Assembly (NCBI GenBank): GCA_945860295.1
Contig: CAMAQH010000020.1
Span: forward strand, 1-64,000
Length of the DNA: 64,000 nucleotides
Source of the DNA: Prosthecobacter debontii
GTDB lineage: Bacteria; Verrucomicrobiota; Verrucomicrobiia; Verrucomicrobiales; Verrucomicrobiaceae
Reading direction: 5' to 3'
Both the position numbers and the translations under genes were made by a program. Below, in pieces: positions 18,556 through 27,118 of the stretch. The notes below the pieces were generated by a model that had not been told where the DNA came from, searched no databases, and saw only the letters and a program-made list of their open reading frames with translations. The stretch's first letter is position 1; each line of letters starts with the position of its first letter.

Positions 18556-19057
18556 GACCGCAGACTCAGAGCGCGAGAGTAAAAGGTCAAGTGACGTCAA
18601 AAAACCACATCTCACTGCCCAAGACATCAGGTTCGGGCGGACTTCATGTGGAGGCCACTCAGTGCCTCCAATCCAGTCGGGACATTCGGCGAAGGTGACG
18701 TGGTGTGTTTGCGACATCACTCGCGCCCGAGATTTACCTTAACAATCCATCAGAGCACCCAGCGATAGGGTGCCATTGAGCAGCCTGACATTCGTGTCAT
18801 TCATCGCATGGAGGCAGCCAATGTGACCACTACCGGCTTGATCGACGGTGAGTGGTTGGGTGATGCAGATGGCACCTTATGTCGCCGCGACGGGGCGTCC
18901 CCAGCACCACCAGTCAAAGACTCTCATGCCAAAATTCGTGGCGATCTTGCTCGGGTTATCTCCGGGCTGGACGGAATATTGTGCCATAGGAGACAAACTT
19001 TAACGGTCAGACACAAAAGCCAATTCCCAATTCACATCTCTGCACCATCATGCCGTC
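18556..19057 (+). other. About 500-base intergenic stretch
   Basis: I see no intact gene in this divergent interval between the NYN gene and the amidase. The plus ORF from 18808 runs into the amidase gene in another frame and looks like no protein I know. On the minus strand there is a short LysM-like fragment, listed separately. Promoters for both flanking genes should lie here, but I cannot point to convincing hexamers. Confidence 0.5.
18877..18987 (-). pseudogene. LysM-like fragment, 36 codons (probable remnant)
   Basis: An ATG at 18987 opens a 36-codon frame whose first part reads YSVQPGDNPSKIATNFG, very close to the first half of a LysM peptidoglycan-binding repeat (Y.VqpGD.l..IA..fg). 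The second half of the repeat is missing: the frame turns into WWCWGRPVAAT and stops at TAA (18877-18879). It is below the ORF-track length cutoff. A decayed or truncated LysM gene is the simplest reading; a chance match remains possible. Confidence 0.4.
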
Positions 19058-19831
19058 ATGACACTCCCCATCCATGCCGTGCAGCTCGATTCCGTCTGGG
19101 AAAACAAATCGGCAAACTTTGCCAAGGTCCGCTCACTCCTTGCAGTAGCACCGCCTGCGCCCAAATCGCTGATCGTGCTCTCAGAGATGTTTGCCACGGG
19201 TTTCTCCTGTCAGATCAGTGTCACCGCTGAGGCTGAGGGCGCTGAGACGGAGCGCTTTCTACAAAGTCTGGCCGTCGAGTTTCAATGCTGTGTTATCGGC
19301 GGCGTCGTCACCACCAGCTCCACGGTTACAGCACGCAACCAAGCCTTGGCTATTTCTCCCAGCGGTGAGGTGTTGGCGCGCTACACGAAGATGCAGCCTT
19401 TTTCGTTAGGTGGTGAGGCTGCAGTGCATGAGCGCGGCAGCGCACCCGTCGTCTTCGAGTGGGGCGGTGTGAAAATAGCGCCGCTGATCTGCTACGACCT
19501 GCGCTTTCCTGAGCCAGCACGCGAGGCCGTACGGCTCGGGGCGGAGGTGCTGATCTACATCGCGGCCTGGCCGGTGAAGCGCATTCAGCATTGGATCACG
19601 CTGCTTAAGGCACGGGCCATCGAGAACCAAGCCTATGTGATCGGCGTGAACCGTTGCGGTCAGGAGCCGGAGTTTAGTTACAATGGCCGAAGCCTCGTCG
19701 TGGACCCACATGGCATCATCATCGCTGACGCTGGTGAACATGAGCAAGTGCTGCACTCCCAGCTTGATCCACAACTCATGCAGGACTGGCGTGCCATGTT
19801 CCCTGCACTGCGTGATGCTGGACTGCTCTAA
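19058..19831 (+). CDS. Carbon-nitrogen hydrolase, omega-amidase/YafV type
   Basis: The nitrilase fold hydrolyses C-N amide bonds. The 257-residue length and sequence pattern fit the omega-amidase branch (YafV/Nit2), which deaminates alpha-keto amides such as alpha-ketoglutaramate. The catalytic triad is complete: E43 (LSEMF), K111 (YTKMQPF) and C145 (LICYDLRFPE). Other family features are RNQALAISPSGEV and LLKARAIENQAYVIGVNRCG. The protein is cytosolic. Its stop overlaps by 4 bases the end of the convergent gene at 19828-20637. Confidence 0.9.
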   Translation: MTLPIHAVQLDSVWENKSANFAKVRSLLAVAPPAPKSLIVLSEMFATGFSCQISVTAEAEGAETERFLQSLAVEFQCCVIGGVVTTSSTVTARNQALAISPSGEVLARYTKMQPFSLGGEAAVHERGSAPVVFEWGGVKIAPLICYDLRFPEPAREAVRLGAEVLIYIAAWPVKRIQHWITLLKARAIENQAYVIGVNRCGQEPEFSYNGRSLVVDPHGIIIADAGEHEQVLHSQLDPQLMQDWRAMFPALRDAGLL

Positions 19832-20637
19832 CCGCGCAGCCAGTCGAAGAAATTCTTTCGCGCCTGAGCATCTCGGGGCACCATGATCGGAGCGGTCAGC
19901 GAGCCATCCTTTGTTGGCACAGTCGCTGTCAGCGGTTGGGTGCCGGGCTTGGGTGCGATCACGGGTCCAGTCAGACCGAGCGAGATCGATTGGCTAGGCA
20001 GTTCTGAAGTGGGCGTGATGAAAAGGCTGGGGACTTCTTCCTCAATTTCTAGCGACTCGGGCAGCTCGATTTCATCCGGCAGATCAGCGCCATCAAATAT
20101 GCTCGGCTGCATAAGCGGCGAAGACGGCGCGCACAGATTCATCTCGAACATTGGTGGTGTTTCTGGCAGCGCTGTCGCAGTCGTCTGATCCAGTCCTGTT
20201 GGCACCAGCGGTTCTGTTTTGGCGATCGCTTCAGCCAAAGTCGGAGACAGGGCTGCACGCAAATCATCCCAAGCATTTGCCACTGGGGCCACAAGTGTGG
20301 GCGGTGCTAAATCGGGAGTTGGAGAAACCCAAGGCTCAATAATCAGTGCTGGCACTTGATGCGTAGGAATCTCTGGTCGCTCAGGCTCGCTGGCCATCGC
20401 AGGCTCTACTGGAATTGTCAGGGGGAGTGCCTTCTCCTCTTGAGCCGCAGCCCTCGAAGCTTGGCCTTTTTTATACCAAGTATACGCGAGACCTGCCGCG
20501 AGGAAGAGCGCCCCGCGATTCATTCGACTCGCTACAAAAGCCCCCGCAGCCGCGCCTAGTACAATCTGCGTGAGTCCCTTCACTTGTGTTGAAGGGCTGA
20601 GCGTTTCAGAGTCCGGCGCTTGCGTGCTTGGTTGCAT
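19828..20637 (-). CDS. Membrane-anchored proline/glutamate-rich protein of unknown function
   Basis: The 269-residue product has a short polar N-terminus, one or two hydrophobic segments at about 23-55 (QIVLGAAAGAFVASRM and ALFLAAGLAYTWYKKG), and a long low-complexity acidic/proline-rich region. It ends in a short basic tail (KNFFDWLRG). I recognise no domain. The length of the frame and its even coding pattern argue that it is a real gene. It converges on the amidase gene with a 4-base overlap. Confidence 0.6.
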   Translation of the reverse strand: MQPSTQAPDSETLSPSTQVKGLTQIVLGAAAGAFVASRMNRGALFLAAGLAYTWYKKGQASRAAAQEEKALPLTIPVEPAMASEPERPEIPTHQVPALIIEPWVSPTPDLAPPTLVAPVANAWDDLRAALSPTLAEAIAKTEPLVPTGLDQTTATALPETPPMFEMNLCAPSSPLMQPSIFDGADLPDEIELPESLEIEEEVPSLFITPTSELPSQSISLGLTGPVIAPKPGTQPLTATVPTKDGSLTAPIMVPRDAQARKNFFDWLRG

Positions 20638-20909
20638 GTGTGTTTCACGCTAGGCTAAAGCCGGCTGGGCTTCAAACCCGAATATAAATTAGCCATCACA
20701 TGCTACGGGACTTATGCATGAAAGAAGCGCATAAATCAGAATCGTGGCTTTGGCTGCGGGATTTGCATTGAGTGCGTGAGGCCTCTATCCGTGTGCGGGG
20801 CGTCGATTCATGATTTTCGGCGCAACTAGCGGCCCCATGCGAATCTTCTTGGATGAATGAGGCGCGAAGCCACGCTGGACAGTGGCCCCGGACCCGCTAC
20901 GCATGAATC

Positions 20910-21854
20910 ATGTCCTTATTAGGCGGCAAACTTTTCATCACTGGTCATCAGGGTCTCGTCGGACGAGCTTTGATGCGGCATTACGCGAGCAATCCCGAAT
21001 GGCAGATCGTCACCCGCACACGGGCCGAACTCGATCTGCGTGATCAGCCTGCTACTAATGCTTTTTTTGAAGCTGAAAAGCCTGATCAAGTCATTCTTGC
21101 TGCTGCGACCGTCGGCGGTATCAAAGCCAGCTACACGCAGCCAGTCGATTTCCTTCTCAACAACCTACAGATCCAAAACAGTGTTCTGTCTGCGGCGCAT
21201 CGTTATGATGTGAAGAAACTTCTCTTCTTGGGTAGCACCTGCATTTATCCGAAGATTGTCGAGATGCCTATTCCTGAGGACAGCCTGCTCACTGGCGCGA
21301 TGGAAAGCACAAATGAGCCTTATGGTGTCGCTAAGATTGCAGGAATCAAACTTTGTCAGGGATACCGCCATCAGTATGGCCGTGATTTCATCTGTGGGAT
21401 GCCAGCGAATCTCTACGGTTCATTCGACAACTTCGATCCAGATCATTCGCATGTTCTCCCCTCTCTGATCCGGCGCTTTCACGAGGCAAAGCTTCAAAAT
21501 GCACCCACCGTCACGCTATGGGGAACTGGTGATCCGACACGTGAGTTTTTATTTGTCGATGATCTGGCTTCTGCCTGTGCTTTCCTGCTCGAAAACTACA
21601 GCAGTGCCGACATCATTAACATCGGTTGTGGTTGGGAGATGAGCATTCGCGAAGCCGCGGAGATCGTTAGCGACATTATTGGTTATGAAGGCGAAATCTG
21701 CTGGGATGCCACGCAGCCCGATGGCAATCCACGGCGATTACTCGACATCAGCCGCATGGAACAGCTGGGTTGGAAAGCGCAGACTGATTTCCGTGAAGGT
21801 GTAGGCAGGACTTATCAGTGGTTCCTAGACAATCGCGCCACAGCTAGGACCTGA
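20910..21854 (+). CDS. GDP-L-fucose synthase-like epimerase/reductase (first copy)
   Basis: An extended short-chain dehydrogenase with a Rossmann motif (FITGHQGLVGRAL). It closely resembles GDP-L-fucose synthase (Fcl/WcaG), which epimerises and reduces GDP-4-keto-6-deoxymannose. The catalytic set known from E. coli Fcl is kept: Ser and Cys in FLGSTCIYP, Tyr and Lys in EPYGVAK, and His in HSHVLPSLIRRFH. It differs from the second copy (25030-25965) throughout, so it is not a recent duplicate. It heads a plus unit with a C-methyltransferase, a GMD-like protein and a glycosyltransferase-like gene. Its product may be GDP-fucose or a related 6-deoxyhexose. The upstream 272 bases hold no gene. Confidence 0.85.
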   Translation: MSLLGGKLFITGHQGLVGRALMRHYASNPEWQIVTRTRAELDLRDQPATNAFFEAEKPDQVILAAATVGGIKASYTQPVDFLLNNLQIQNSVLSAAHRYDVKKLLFLGSTCIYPKIVEMPIPEDSLLTGAMESTNEPYGVAKIAGIKLCQGYRHQYGRDFICGMPANLYGSFDNFDPDHSHVLPSLIRRFHEAKLQNAPTVTLWGTGDPTREFLFVDDLASACAFLLENYSSADIINIGCGWEMSIREAAEIVSDIIGYEGEICWDATQPDGNPRRLLDISRMEQLGWKAQTDFREGVGRTYQWFLDNRATART

Positions 21855-21889
21855 AGCCGTGAACTCTGGCTGGACACGCAAGCACATCA

Positions 21890-23188
21890 ATGCCACCTGA
21901 GAAGATGGCAATCCAAGCATTTCGCCCCGTCCTTATTACTCGCAATACTTGCCGCGTCTGCGGTTCAAGAAGCCTCACGCCCGTGGTCAGTCTGGGTGAC
22001 CAGTTTATAGGTGGAGTTCTCGCCAGCGCAGATGGCAGTGCGCTCATCAAGCGCAGAGTGCCGCTCGACCTTGTTCGTTGTGATCCTTCTCAAGATGAAA
22101 ATGCCTGCGGCCTTGTGCAGATGCGCCATTCGGTGCCGCCAAAGGTGCTCTATCACCGCTATTACTACGAGTCTGGCATCAACCAGTCGATGATCGACAA
22201 CCTCACAGGCATCACTCGGCTCGTCGAGCAAACCGTCTCGCTATCGGCCAAGGACATCGTGCTCGATATCGGCTGCAACGACGGCACACTCTTGGCTAGT
22301 TATCAAACGAAGGGCCTTCGTCATATCGGCATTGATCCGTCCGACGTGGCTCTCAAAGCTCGTACCAAAGGATTTGAAGTGGTGAACGATTTCTTCACAG
22401 CACAAGCTTTCAAGAGCGTTCACGCGACCGAGAAAGCCCGTGTCGTCACGAGCATCTCCATGTTCTATGATTTGGAGAACCCGCATGCATTCGTGCAAGA
22501 CATCGCTGATGTACTTGCCGCTGACGGCATCTGGATTCTTGAGCAAAGCTACCTGCCGGCGATGCTCGAAGTGAACAGCTTTGACACTATCTGCCACGAG
22601 CATCTTGAATATTACTCACTGGCTGTGCTGGAGCGCCTCTTTGGTGATCACGGGCTGGAAGTCATCGACGTACATCTTAACGACGTGAATGGCGGCAGTT
22701 TCCGCCTCGTTGTCGCCAATGCAGGTCAGGTCAAGCCGAGCGCCGAAGCCGCAACTCGTGTGCAGGAGTTGCGTGTCCGGGAGTTTGAAATGGCGATCGA
22801 CAGCGACGCGCCTTATGCCGTGTTCCGCGAGAACATCACTCGCATCCGCACCGACCTTACAGCCTTTCTCAAGAAAGCTAAGGCTGAGGGCAAAGTTGTT
22901 CACGGCTACGGGGCCTCGACCAAGGGCAGCACGACACTACAATTTTGTAATGTCACGCCTGACCTTGTGGCCGCGATCGCGGATCGTAACCCTGTTAAAT
23001 GGGGCAGTTACACCATTGGCACGCAGATCAAGATCATCTCCGAAGAGGAATCCCGTGCGGCGAAACCCGACTACTATCTCGTTCTGCCTTGGCACTTCAT
23101 GCCAGAGTTTCTCAAGCGTGAAACAGACTTCCTCTCACGCGGTGGCAAATTCATTGTCCCGATGCCTCAGGTTCACTTGGTGGGCTGA
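21890..23188 (+). CDS. Sugar C-methyltransferase-type SAM enzyme with N-terminal zinc site
   Basis: The 432-residue protein has the three-part plan of deoxysugar C-methyltransferases (TylC3/NovU type). An N-terminal zinc-binding module (CRVCGS near residue 21 and later cysteines, PLDLVRC...ACGLVQ) leads to the motif YHRYYYESG. A SAM-binding Rossmann domain follows (VLDIGCNDGTLL near residue 122). A C-terminal half ends with VHGYGASTKGSTTLQFCNV and VLPWHFMPEFLKRE. These enzymes methylate C-3 (or C-5) of nucleotide-linked 4-keto sugars. The flanking epimerase genes suggest a GDP-linked 4-keto-6-deoxy sugar as substrate. The gene starts 35 bases after the Fcl-like gene. Confidence 0.85.
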   Translation: MPPEKMAIQAFRPVLITRNTCRVCGSRSLTPVVSLGDQFIGGVLASADGSALIKRRVPLDLVRCDPSQDENACGLVQMRHSVPPKVLYHRYYYESGINQSMIDNLTGITRLVEQTVSLSAKDIVLDIGCNDGTLLASYQTKGLRHIGIDPSDVALKARTKGFEVVNDFFTAQAFKSVHATEKARVVTSISMFYDLENPHAFVQDIADVLAADGIWILEQSYLPAMLEVNSFDTICHEHLEYYSLAVLERLFGDHGLEVIDVHLNDVNGGSFRLVVANAGQVKPSAEAATRVQELRVREFEMAIDSDAPYAVFRENITRIRTDLTAFLKKAKAEGKVVHGYGASTKGSTTLQFCNVTPDLVAAIADRNPVKWGSYTIGTQIKIISEEESRAAKPDYYLVLPWHFMPEFLKRETDFLSRGGKFIVPMPQVHLVG

Positions 23189-23231
23189 GTTTAAAACTCC
23201 TCTGACTCGTTGAGGTCACCAATCAAGTATC

Positions 23232-24182
23232 ATGCGCAGAGCACTCATTGTGGGACATCAAGGGCAAGATGGTCGCTTGATGTCCGCACATTTGTGCTCT
23301 GAGGGTTATGAAGTAATGGGCTGGGGCAGCAAAGGCTGTGAAGGGAGTGCGGAGTTTGATGGGCGGAATCTCAGCATCTGTGATCCTCAGGCCGTTTTCG
23401 AGGTGATCAGGAATTGGCAGCCTCATGAGGTTTACCACTTTGCTGCGCATCATCATTCATCTGAGCAGATGCTGGATGATGAACTCTATTTGTTTCAGCA
23501 AAGTGTGAACATTAACCTGATGTCGCTGGTGTATTTCTTGCAAGCCGCGAAGACGCATTCGACATCGACGCGAATATTTTACGCAGCCTCGTCTCGGATC
23601 TTTGGTTTGAAAAACACTGGATTTGTTTCTGAAGACACAGCTTTCGATCCGGGATGCCCATACGGAATCAGCAAAACAGCTGCGCTTCAGGCTTGTCGTT
23701 ATTATCGGAATCAACATGCGCTCCACGTTTCGGTGGGAATCTTGTTCAACCACGAATCTGACTTGAGACCCCGTCACTACCTGTCTCGAAAAATTATTCA
23801 GGGGGTGCTGGATATTCGTCGGGGAGTGGCAACTGAGATGATGCTGGGTTCTCTCGACTCTGGGGCAGACTGGGGTTATGCGCCTGACACGATGCGGAAG
23901 ATCCATCGGATGGTTCAAATGCCTGCCGGAGAGGATTTTGTTATCGCCACGGGTGAAGGGCACTTGGTTAGGGACTTCGCTAAAATTGCCTTCTCGCTAG
24001 TGGGTCTCAACTGGAGTGATTACGTCCGCACGAATCTGGATATTATCCGTGAGCCCAGGCCGCCGCTAGTCGGGGATGCTGCTCGCTTTAGAAAGGCATG
24101 TGAGTGGCCTGAGGACAGGCCTTTCGAAGATTTTATTCGCCAATTGATCATTGATGCCGGAGGAACAGAGTTCCTCACATGA
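23232..24182 (+). CDS. Divergent GDP-mannose 4,6-dehydratase-like SDR lacking the catalytic glutamate
   Basis: The protein aligns with GDP-mannose 4,6-dehydratase across its length: GHQGQDGRLMSAHL for [26 protein letters not shown] for [12 protein letters not shown], and GADWGYAPD for KRDWGFAGE. Tyr144 and Lys148 of the YxxxK pair (PYGISK) are present. The canonical SSSEMFG is here SSRIFG, so the catalytic Glu of dehydratases is replaced by Arg122 and one residue is missing. That makes 4,6-dehydratase activity doubtful and a reductase or epimerase role more likely. It is 43 bases after the C-methyltransferase gene and overlaps the next gene by 4 bases. Confidence 0.75.
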   Translation: MRRALIVGHQGQDGRLMSAHLCSEGYEVMGWGSKGCEGSAEFDGRNLSICDPQAVFEVIRNWQPHEVYHFAAHHHSSEQMLDDELYLFQQSVNINLMSLVYFLQAAKTHSTSTRIFYAASSRIFGLKNTGFVSEDTAFDPGCPYGISKTAALQACRYYRNQHALHVSVGILFNHESDLRPRHYLSRKIIQGVLDIRRGVATEMMLGSLDSGADWGYAPDTMRKIHRMVQMPAGEDFVIATGEGHLVRDFAKIAFSLVGLNWSDYVRTNLDIIREPRPPLVGDAARFRKACEWPEDRPFEDFIRQLIIDAGGTEFLT

Positions 24183-25015
24183 ATCCTAACGATGAAACCA
24201 AAGAGAAGCCATTGTGGTCTATTTTGATCTCCAGCTTCGATGATAGCTGCGACCTTTGGCCGATCTTTTTCCATTTCCTTTTCAAGCATTGGCCTGATGT
24301 GCCGACACCGATTTATTTGGTCACCAATTTTCGTGTCTATAATGATCCCCGTGTGGTCAGCCTTTGTGTTGGTGAAGATGTTTCATGGGGCGATACGATG
24401 ACTAAATCGCTATCAAAGATACCTTCAAAGCATGTTTGGATGCTGTTAGAGGATTTCTTTCTGACTCACCCCGTCAGCACGAGCCATATCGATAGTCTGG
24501 TTCGCTCTTGGGACAGTCTGGGCGGCAAATATTTAGAGACTGGCAGAACAAGTGACATCGGCCCACTGATTCCCGGCACAGACTTCAGACGCATCCCCGC
24601 CGAAAATCCACAGGCAGGCATTAACTCGGCTATGTATGAAGTTGAGTTTCTCAGAGAACTTGCGCAGCCAGGCTGGAGCCTATGGCAGGGAAACACTCAG
24701 TTGGGCAGACTCAATCGCGATAATCATCCTGACCTGTACTATCTCCGTAAAGGCGTTGAGCCCATGATTCAGTTTGTCGAATCCGTGAAAGGCAAGTTTT
24801 GGAAACCAGTCGCGATGGATTATCTCAAGGAGTCTGCGGTTCAGCCGGATCTGGCGTGGAGACCCTTTCCACCGCAGGGCCGGGGCTGGGTTTCCAAGCT
24901 CATACGCAGTGTCTATAAAAGACGTATGGATTGGAGGAAAAAGCGTGATGAACGCCGCTTTGCCTCTGGCGTAGTGCCACCACTTGTGAAACCCATTGAA
25001 GGCCACGGGCAATGA
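24179..25015 (+). CDS. Unrecognised glycosyltransferase-like protein
   Basis: The 278-residue product overlaps the GMD-like gene by ATGA and must be cotranscribed with it. Its N-terminal pattern (SILISSFDDSCDLWPIFFHF, PIYLVTNF, then VWMLLEDFFLTHPV near residue 90) looks like a GT-A fold with an acidic E-D motif, as in several surface-polysaccharide transferases. The C-terminus is basic (KRRMDWRKKRDERRF) and could contact the membrane. I cannot assign a family. The context of nucleotide-sugar enzymes supports a transferase role. It converges on the fcl gene at 25030 with a 14-base gap. Confidence 0.55.
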   Translation: MNPNDETKEKPLWSILISSFDDSCDLWPIFFHFLFKHWPDVPTPIYLVTNFRVYNDPRVVSLCVGEDVSWGDTMTKSLSKIPSKHVWMLLEDFFLTHPVSTSHIDSLVRSWDSLGGKYLETGRTSDIGPLIPGTDFRRIPAENPQAGINSAMYEVEFLRELAQPGWSLWQGNTQLGRLNRDNHPDLYYLRKGVEPMIQFVESVKGKFWKPVAMDYLKESAVQPDLAWRPFPPQGRGWVSKLIRSVYKRRMDWRKKRDERRFASGVVPPLVKPIEGHGQ

Positions 25016-25029
25016 AGAGAGCGAGCGCG

Positions 25030-25965
25030 CTACTCGCGCAACCGATGAGAGCTAAGCTCCTGCAAAAATGCCTGATAGGTCTGTGTCAGGCCATCCTTGA
25101 GAGGGATGGCAGGCTCCCAGCCCAAGTCATTAATGCGTGATGTGTCCAGTAGTTTGCGTGGAGTTCCGTCTGGTTTCGATGAGTCCCAAACAATGCGACC
25201 CTGATAGCCGACGACCTCCGCCACCTGCTCCACAAGCTCGCGAATTGTTACATCAGTACCGCAACCAACATTCACTAGGTCGGGTGGGTTCTCCAACTGG
25301 AGTAAAAAGGCACAAGCATCCGCCAGATCATCCGCGTGCATGAACTCACGCCGTGGCAGCCCAGTTCCCCAAGCGTCCACTTCAGGCTGAAGGGCCAGTT
25401 TGGCTTCATGGAAGCGCCTTATCAGCGCGGGCATCACATGTGAGTTCTGTGGGTGATAATTATCCCCTGGGCCATACATATTCGTCGGCATGGCTGAGTG
25501 ATAAATGACTCCATACTGTTTGCGATAATGTTCGGCCATCTTTAACCCTGCGATTTTGGCGATGGCATACGCCTCATTGGTGGGCTCAAGCGCTGATGAG
25601 AGCAGGCTGTCCTCACGCATCGGTTGAGGTGCGAGCTTTGGATAGATGCAGGAACTGCCGAGAAACAACAGGCGTTGTACGCCTGATTTCCAGGCACTGT
25701 GAATGTTGTTCGTGGCGATGGTCAAGTTCTGGTAGAGGAACTCCGCAGGGTAGGTGCTATTGGCATGAATGCCGCCGACCTTTCCTGCAGCGACGATTAC
25801 TGCATCTGGCTTTTCAGCGGCATAGAAAGCCTGCACAGCAGCCTGATCTACCAGATCTAGGTCCCTGCGTGTGCGGATCAGTAGTGTGACACTTGGAATC
25901 TTTTGAAAGCGCCTCACAAGCGCGCTTCCCACCATGCCTGTATGACCAGAGATAAACAGCTTCAT
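25030..25965 (-). CDS. fcl: GDP-L-fucose synthase
   Basis: Fcl converts GDP-4-keto-6-deoxy-D-mannose to GDP-L-fucose by 3,5-epimerisation and NADPH reduction. The product is 311 residues. It has the nucleotide-binding motif [13 protein letters not shown] and the catalytic residues seen in the E. coli enzyme: Ser and Cys in FLGSSCIYP, Tyr and Lys in [10 protein letters not shown], and His in [13 protein letters not shown]. It lies 6 bases after gmd, the classical gmd-fcl pair. The pair faces the plus-strand sugar unit that carries a second Fcl-like gene. Confidence 0.93.
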   Translation of the reverse strand: MKLFISGHTGMVGSALVRRFQKIPSVTLLIRTRRDLDLVDQAAVQAFYAAEKPDAVIVAAGKVGGIHANSTYPAEFLYQNLTIATNNIHSAWKSGVQRLLFLGSSCIYPKLAPQPMREDSLLSSALEPTNEAYAIAKIAGLKMAEHYRKQYGVIYHSAMPTNMYGPGDNYHPQNSHVMPALIRRFHEAKLALQPEVDAWGTGLPRREFMHADDLADACAFLLQLENPPDLVNVGCGTDVTIRELVEQVAEVVGYQGRIVWDSSKPDGTPRKLLDTSRINDLGWEPAIPLKDGLTQTYQAFLQELSSHRLRE

Positions 25966-25971
25966 GATTCT

Positions 25972-26979
25972 TCAAAGATTCTTCACCTTAGCTTCATGCG
26001 CAGCCAGTATGAGGTCGGCATCGATCATGATTTTAACCAGTTCCTTGAATCGCACCTTAGGTTCCCAGCCAAGTTGTTTGCGCGCCTTCTCTGGGTCACC
26101 AATGAGTAGCTCGACCTCAGCAGGGCGTTCATAGCGCGGATCGAGCATGACGTGCTGCTCCCAGTCGAGACCTAGTAAGCCGAACGATTCCTGGCAAAAC
26201 TCGCGCACGCTATGGGTTTCATTAGTTGCCACGACATAGTCGTCCGGCTGCTCCTGCTGAAGCATGAGCCACATCATTTCCACATACTCGCCAGCAAATC
26301 CCCAGTCACGTTTCGCGTCCAGATTTCCGAGATACAGCTTGTCCTGTAAGCCCAGTTTGATGCGAGTGGCAGCGCGGGTGATCTTGCGGGTCACAAAGGT
26401 TTCTCCTCGACGCGGACTTTCGTGATTAAACAGAATGCCATTGGAAGCGTGCAAATTGTAGCTTTCTCGATAGTTCACCGTCAGCCAGTAGGCATACACC
26501 TTTGCGCAGCCATAGGGAGAGCGGGGCCAAAATGGAGTCTTCTCAGTTTGCGGTACCTCCTGCACTTTTCCGAACATTTCTGATGATGATGCCTGATAGA
26601 AACGAGTCTTTTGCAGGAGGCCCGCCTCACGAATCGACTCGAGAATGCGCAGCGCTCCGAGTCCGTCCACATCGCCCGTATACTCGGGAATGTCGAAGGA
26701 GACTTTGACATGAGATTGGGCCCCCAAGTTGTAAATTTCGTCCGGCTGCAACTCATAGAGAAGCTTTACCATCTGCACCGCGTCCGAGAGATCGCCGTAA
26801 TGTAGAATCATTCGCGCGCCATCCACATGCGGATCTTGGTAAATGTGATCAATCCGTCCTGTGTTGAAGCTCGAAGAGCGACGAATGACACCATGCACTT
26901 CATATCCTTTCTTCAATAGCAGTTCGGCTAGGTATGAGCCATCTTGTCCAGTGATCCCTGTGATGAGTGCTTTTTTCAT
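25972..26979 (-). CDS. gmd: GDP-mannose 4,6-dehydratase
   Basis: Gmd makes GDP-4-keto-6-deoxy-D-mannose from GDP-mannose, the entry to GDP-fucose and related sugars. The 335-residue product is canonical. It has the motif [14 protein letters not shown], the catalytic Ser132 and Glu134 in ASSSEMFG, and Tyr156 and Lys160 in SPYGCAK, at the same numbers as the E. coli enzyme. The tail motif [16 protein letters not shown] is also typical. The neighbour fcl follows after 6 bases. The start at 26979 is divergent from the ABC permease across 139 bases. Confidence 0.95.
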   Translation of the reverse strand: MKKALITGITGQDGSYLAELLLKKGYEVHGVIRRSSSFNTGRIDHIYQDPHVDGARMILHYGDLSDAVQMVKLLYELQPDEIYNLGAQSHVKVSFDIPEYTGDVDGLGALRILESIREAGLLQKTRFYQASSSEMFGKVQEVPQTEKTPFWPRSPYGCAKVYAYWLTVNYRESYNLHASNGILFNHESPRRGETFVTRKITRAATRIKLGLQDKLYLGNLDAKRDWGFAGEYVEMMWLMLQQEQPDDYVVATNETHSVREFCQESFGLLGLDWEQHVMLDPRYERPAEVELLIGDPEKARKQLGWEPKVRFKELVKIMIDADLILAAHEAKVKNL

Positions 26980-27118
26980 GAATAGTTTATAGTGAGTTGG
27001 TAGAGCGCTTTCGTCGGTAAGCTAGTCGAAAATCTTCTCCGAATGAATGGTCGAACGCGGTAGTGTGAATCCGCGATTGCCATTTATGAACTAATAGTGA
27101 CAAACTTCGCGTCAGTTC

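Noticed and set aside
18808-19230. 140-residue plus ORF upstream of the amidase
   Set aside because: It overlaps the amidase gene in another frame and has no recognisable sequence pattern.
20638-20909. tRNA-like or riboswitch-like leader before the first Fcl-like gene
   Set aside because: Only an 8-bp inverted repeat (GATTCATG / CATGAATC) about 85 bases apart is visible; there is no cloverleaf or known aptamer pattern.
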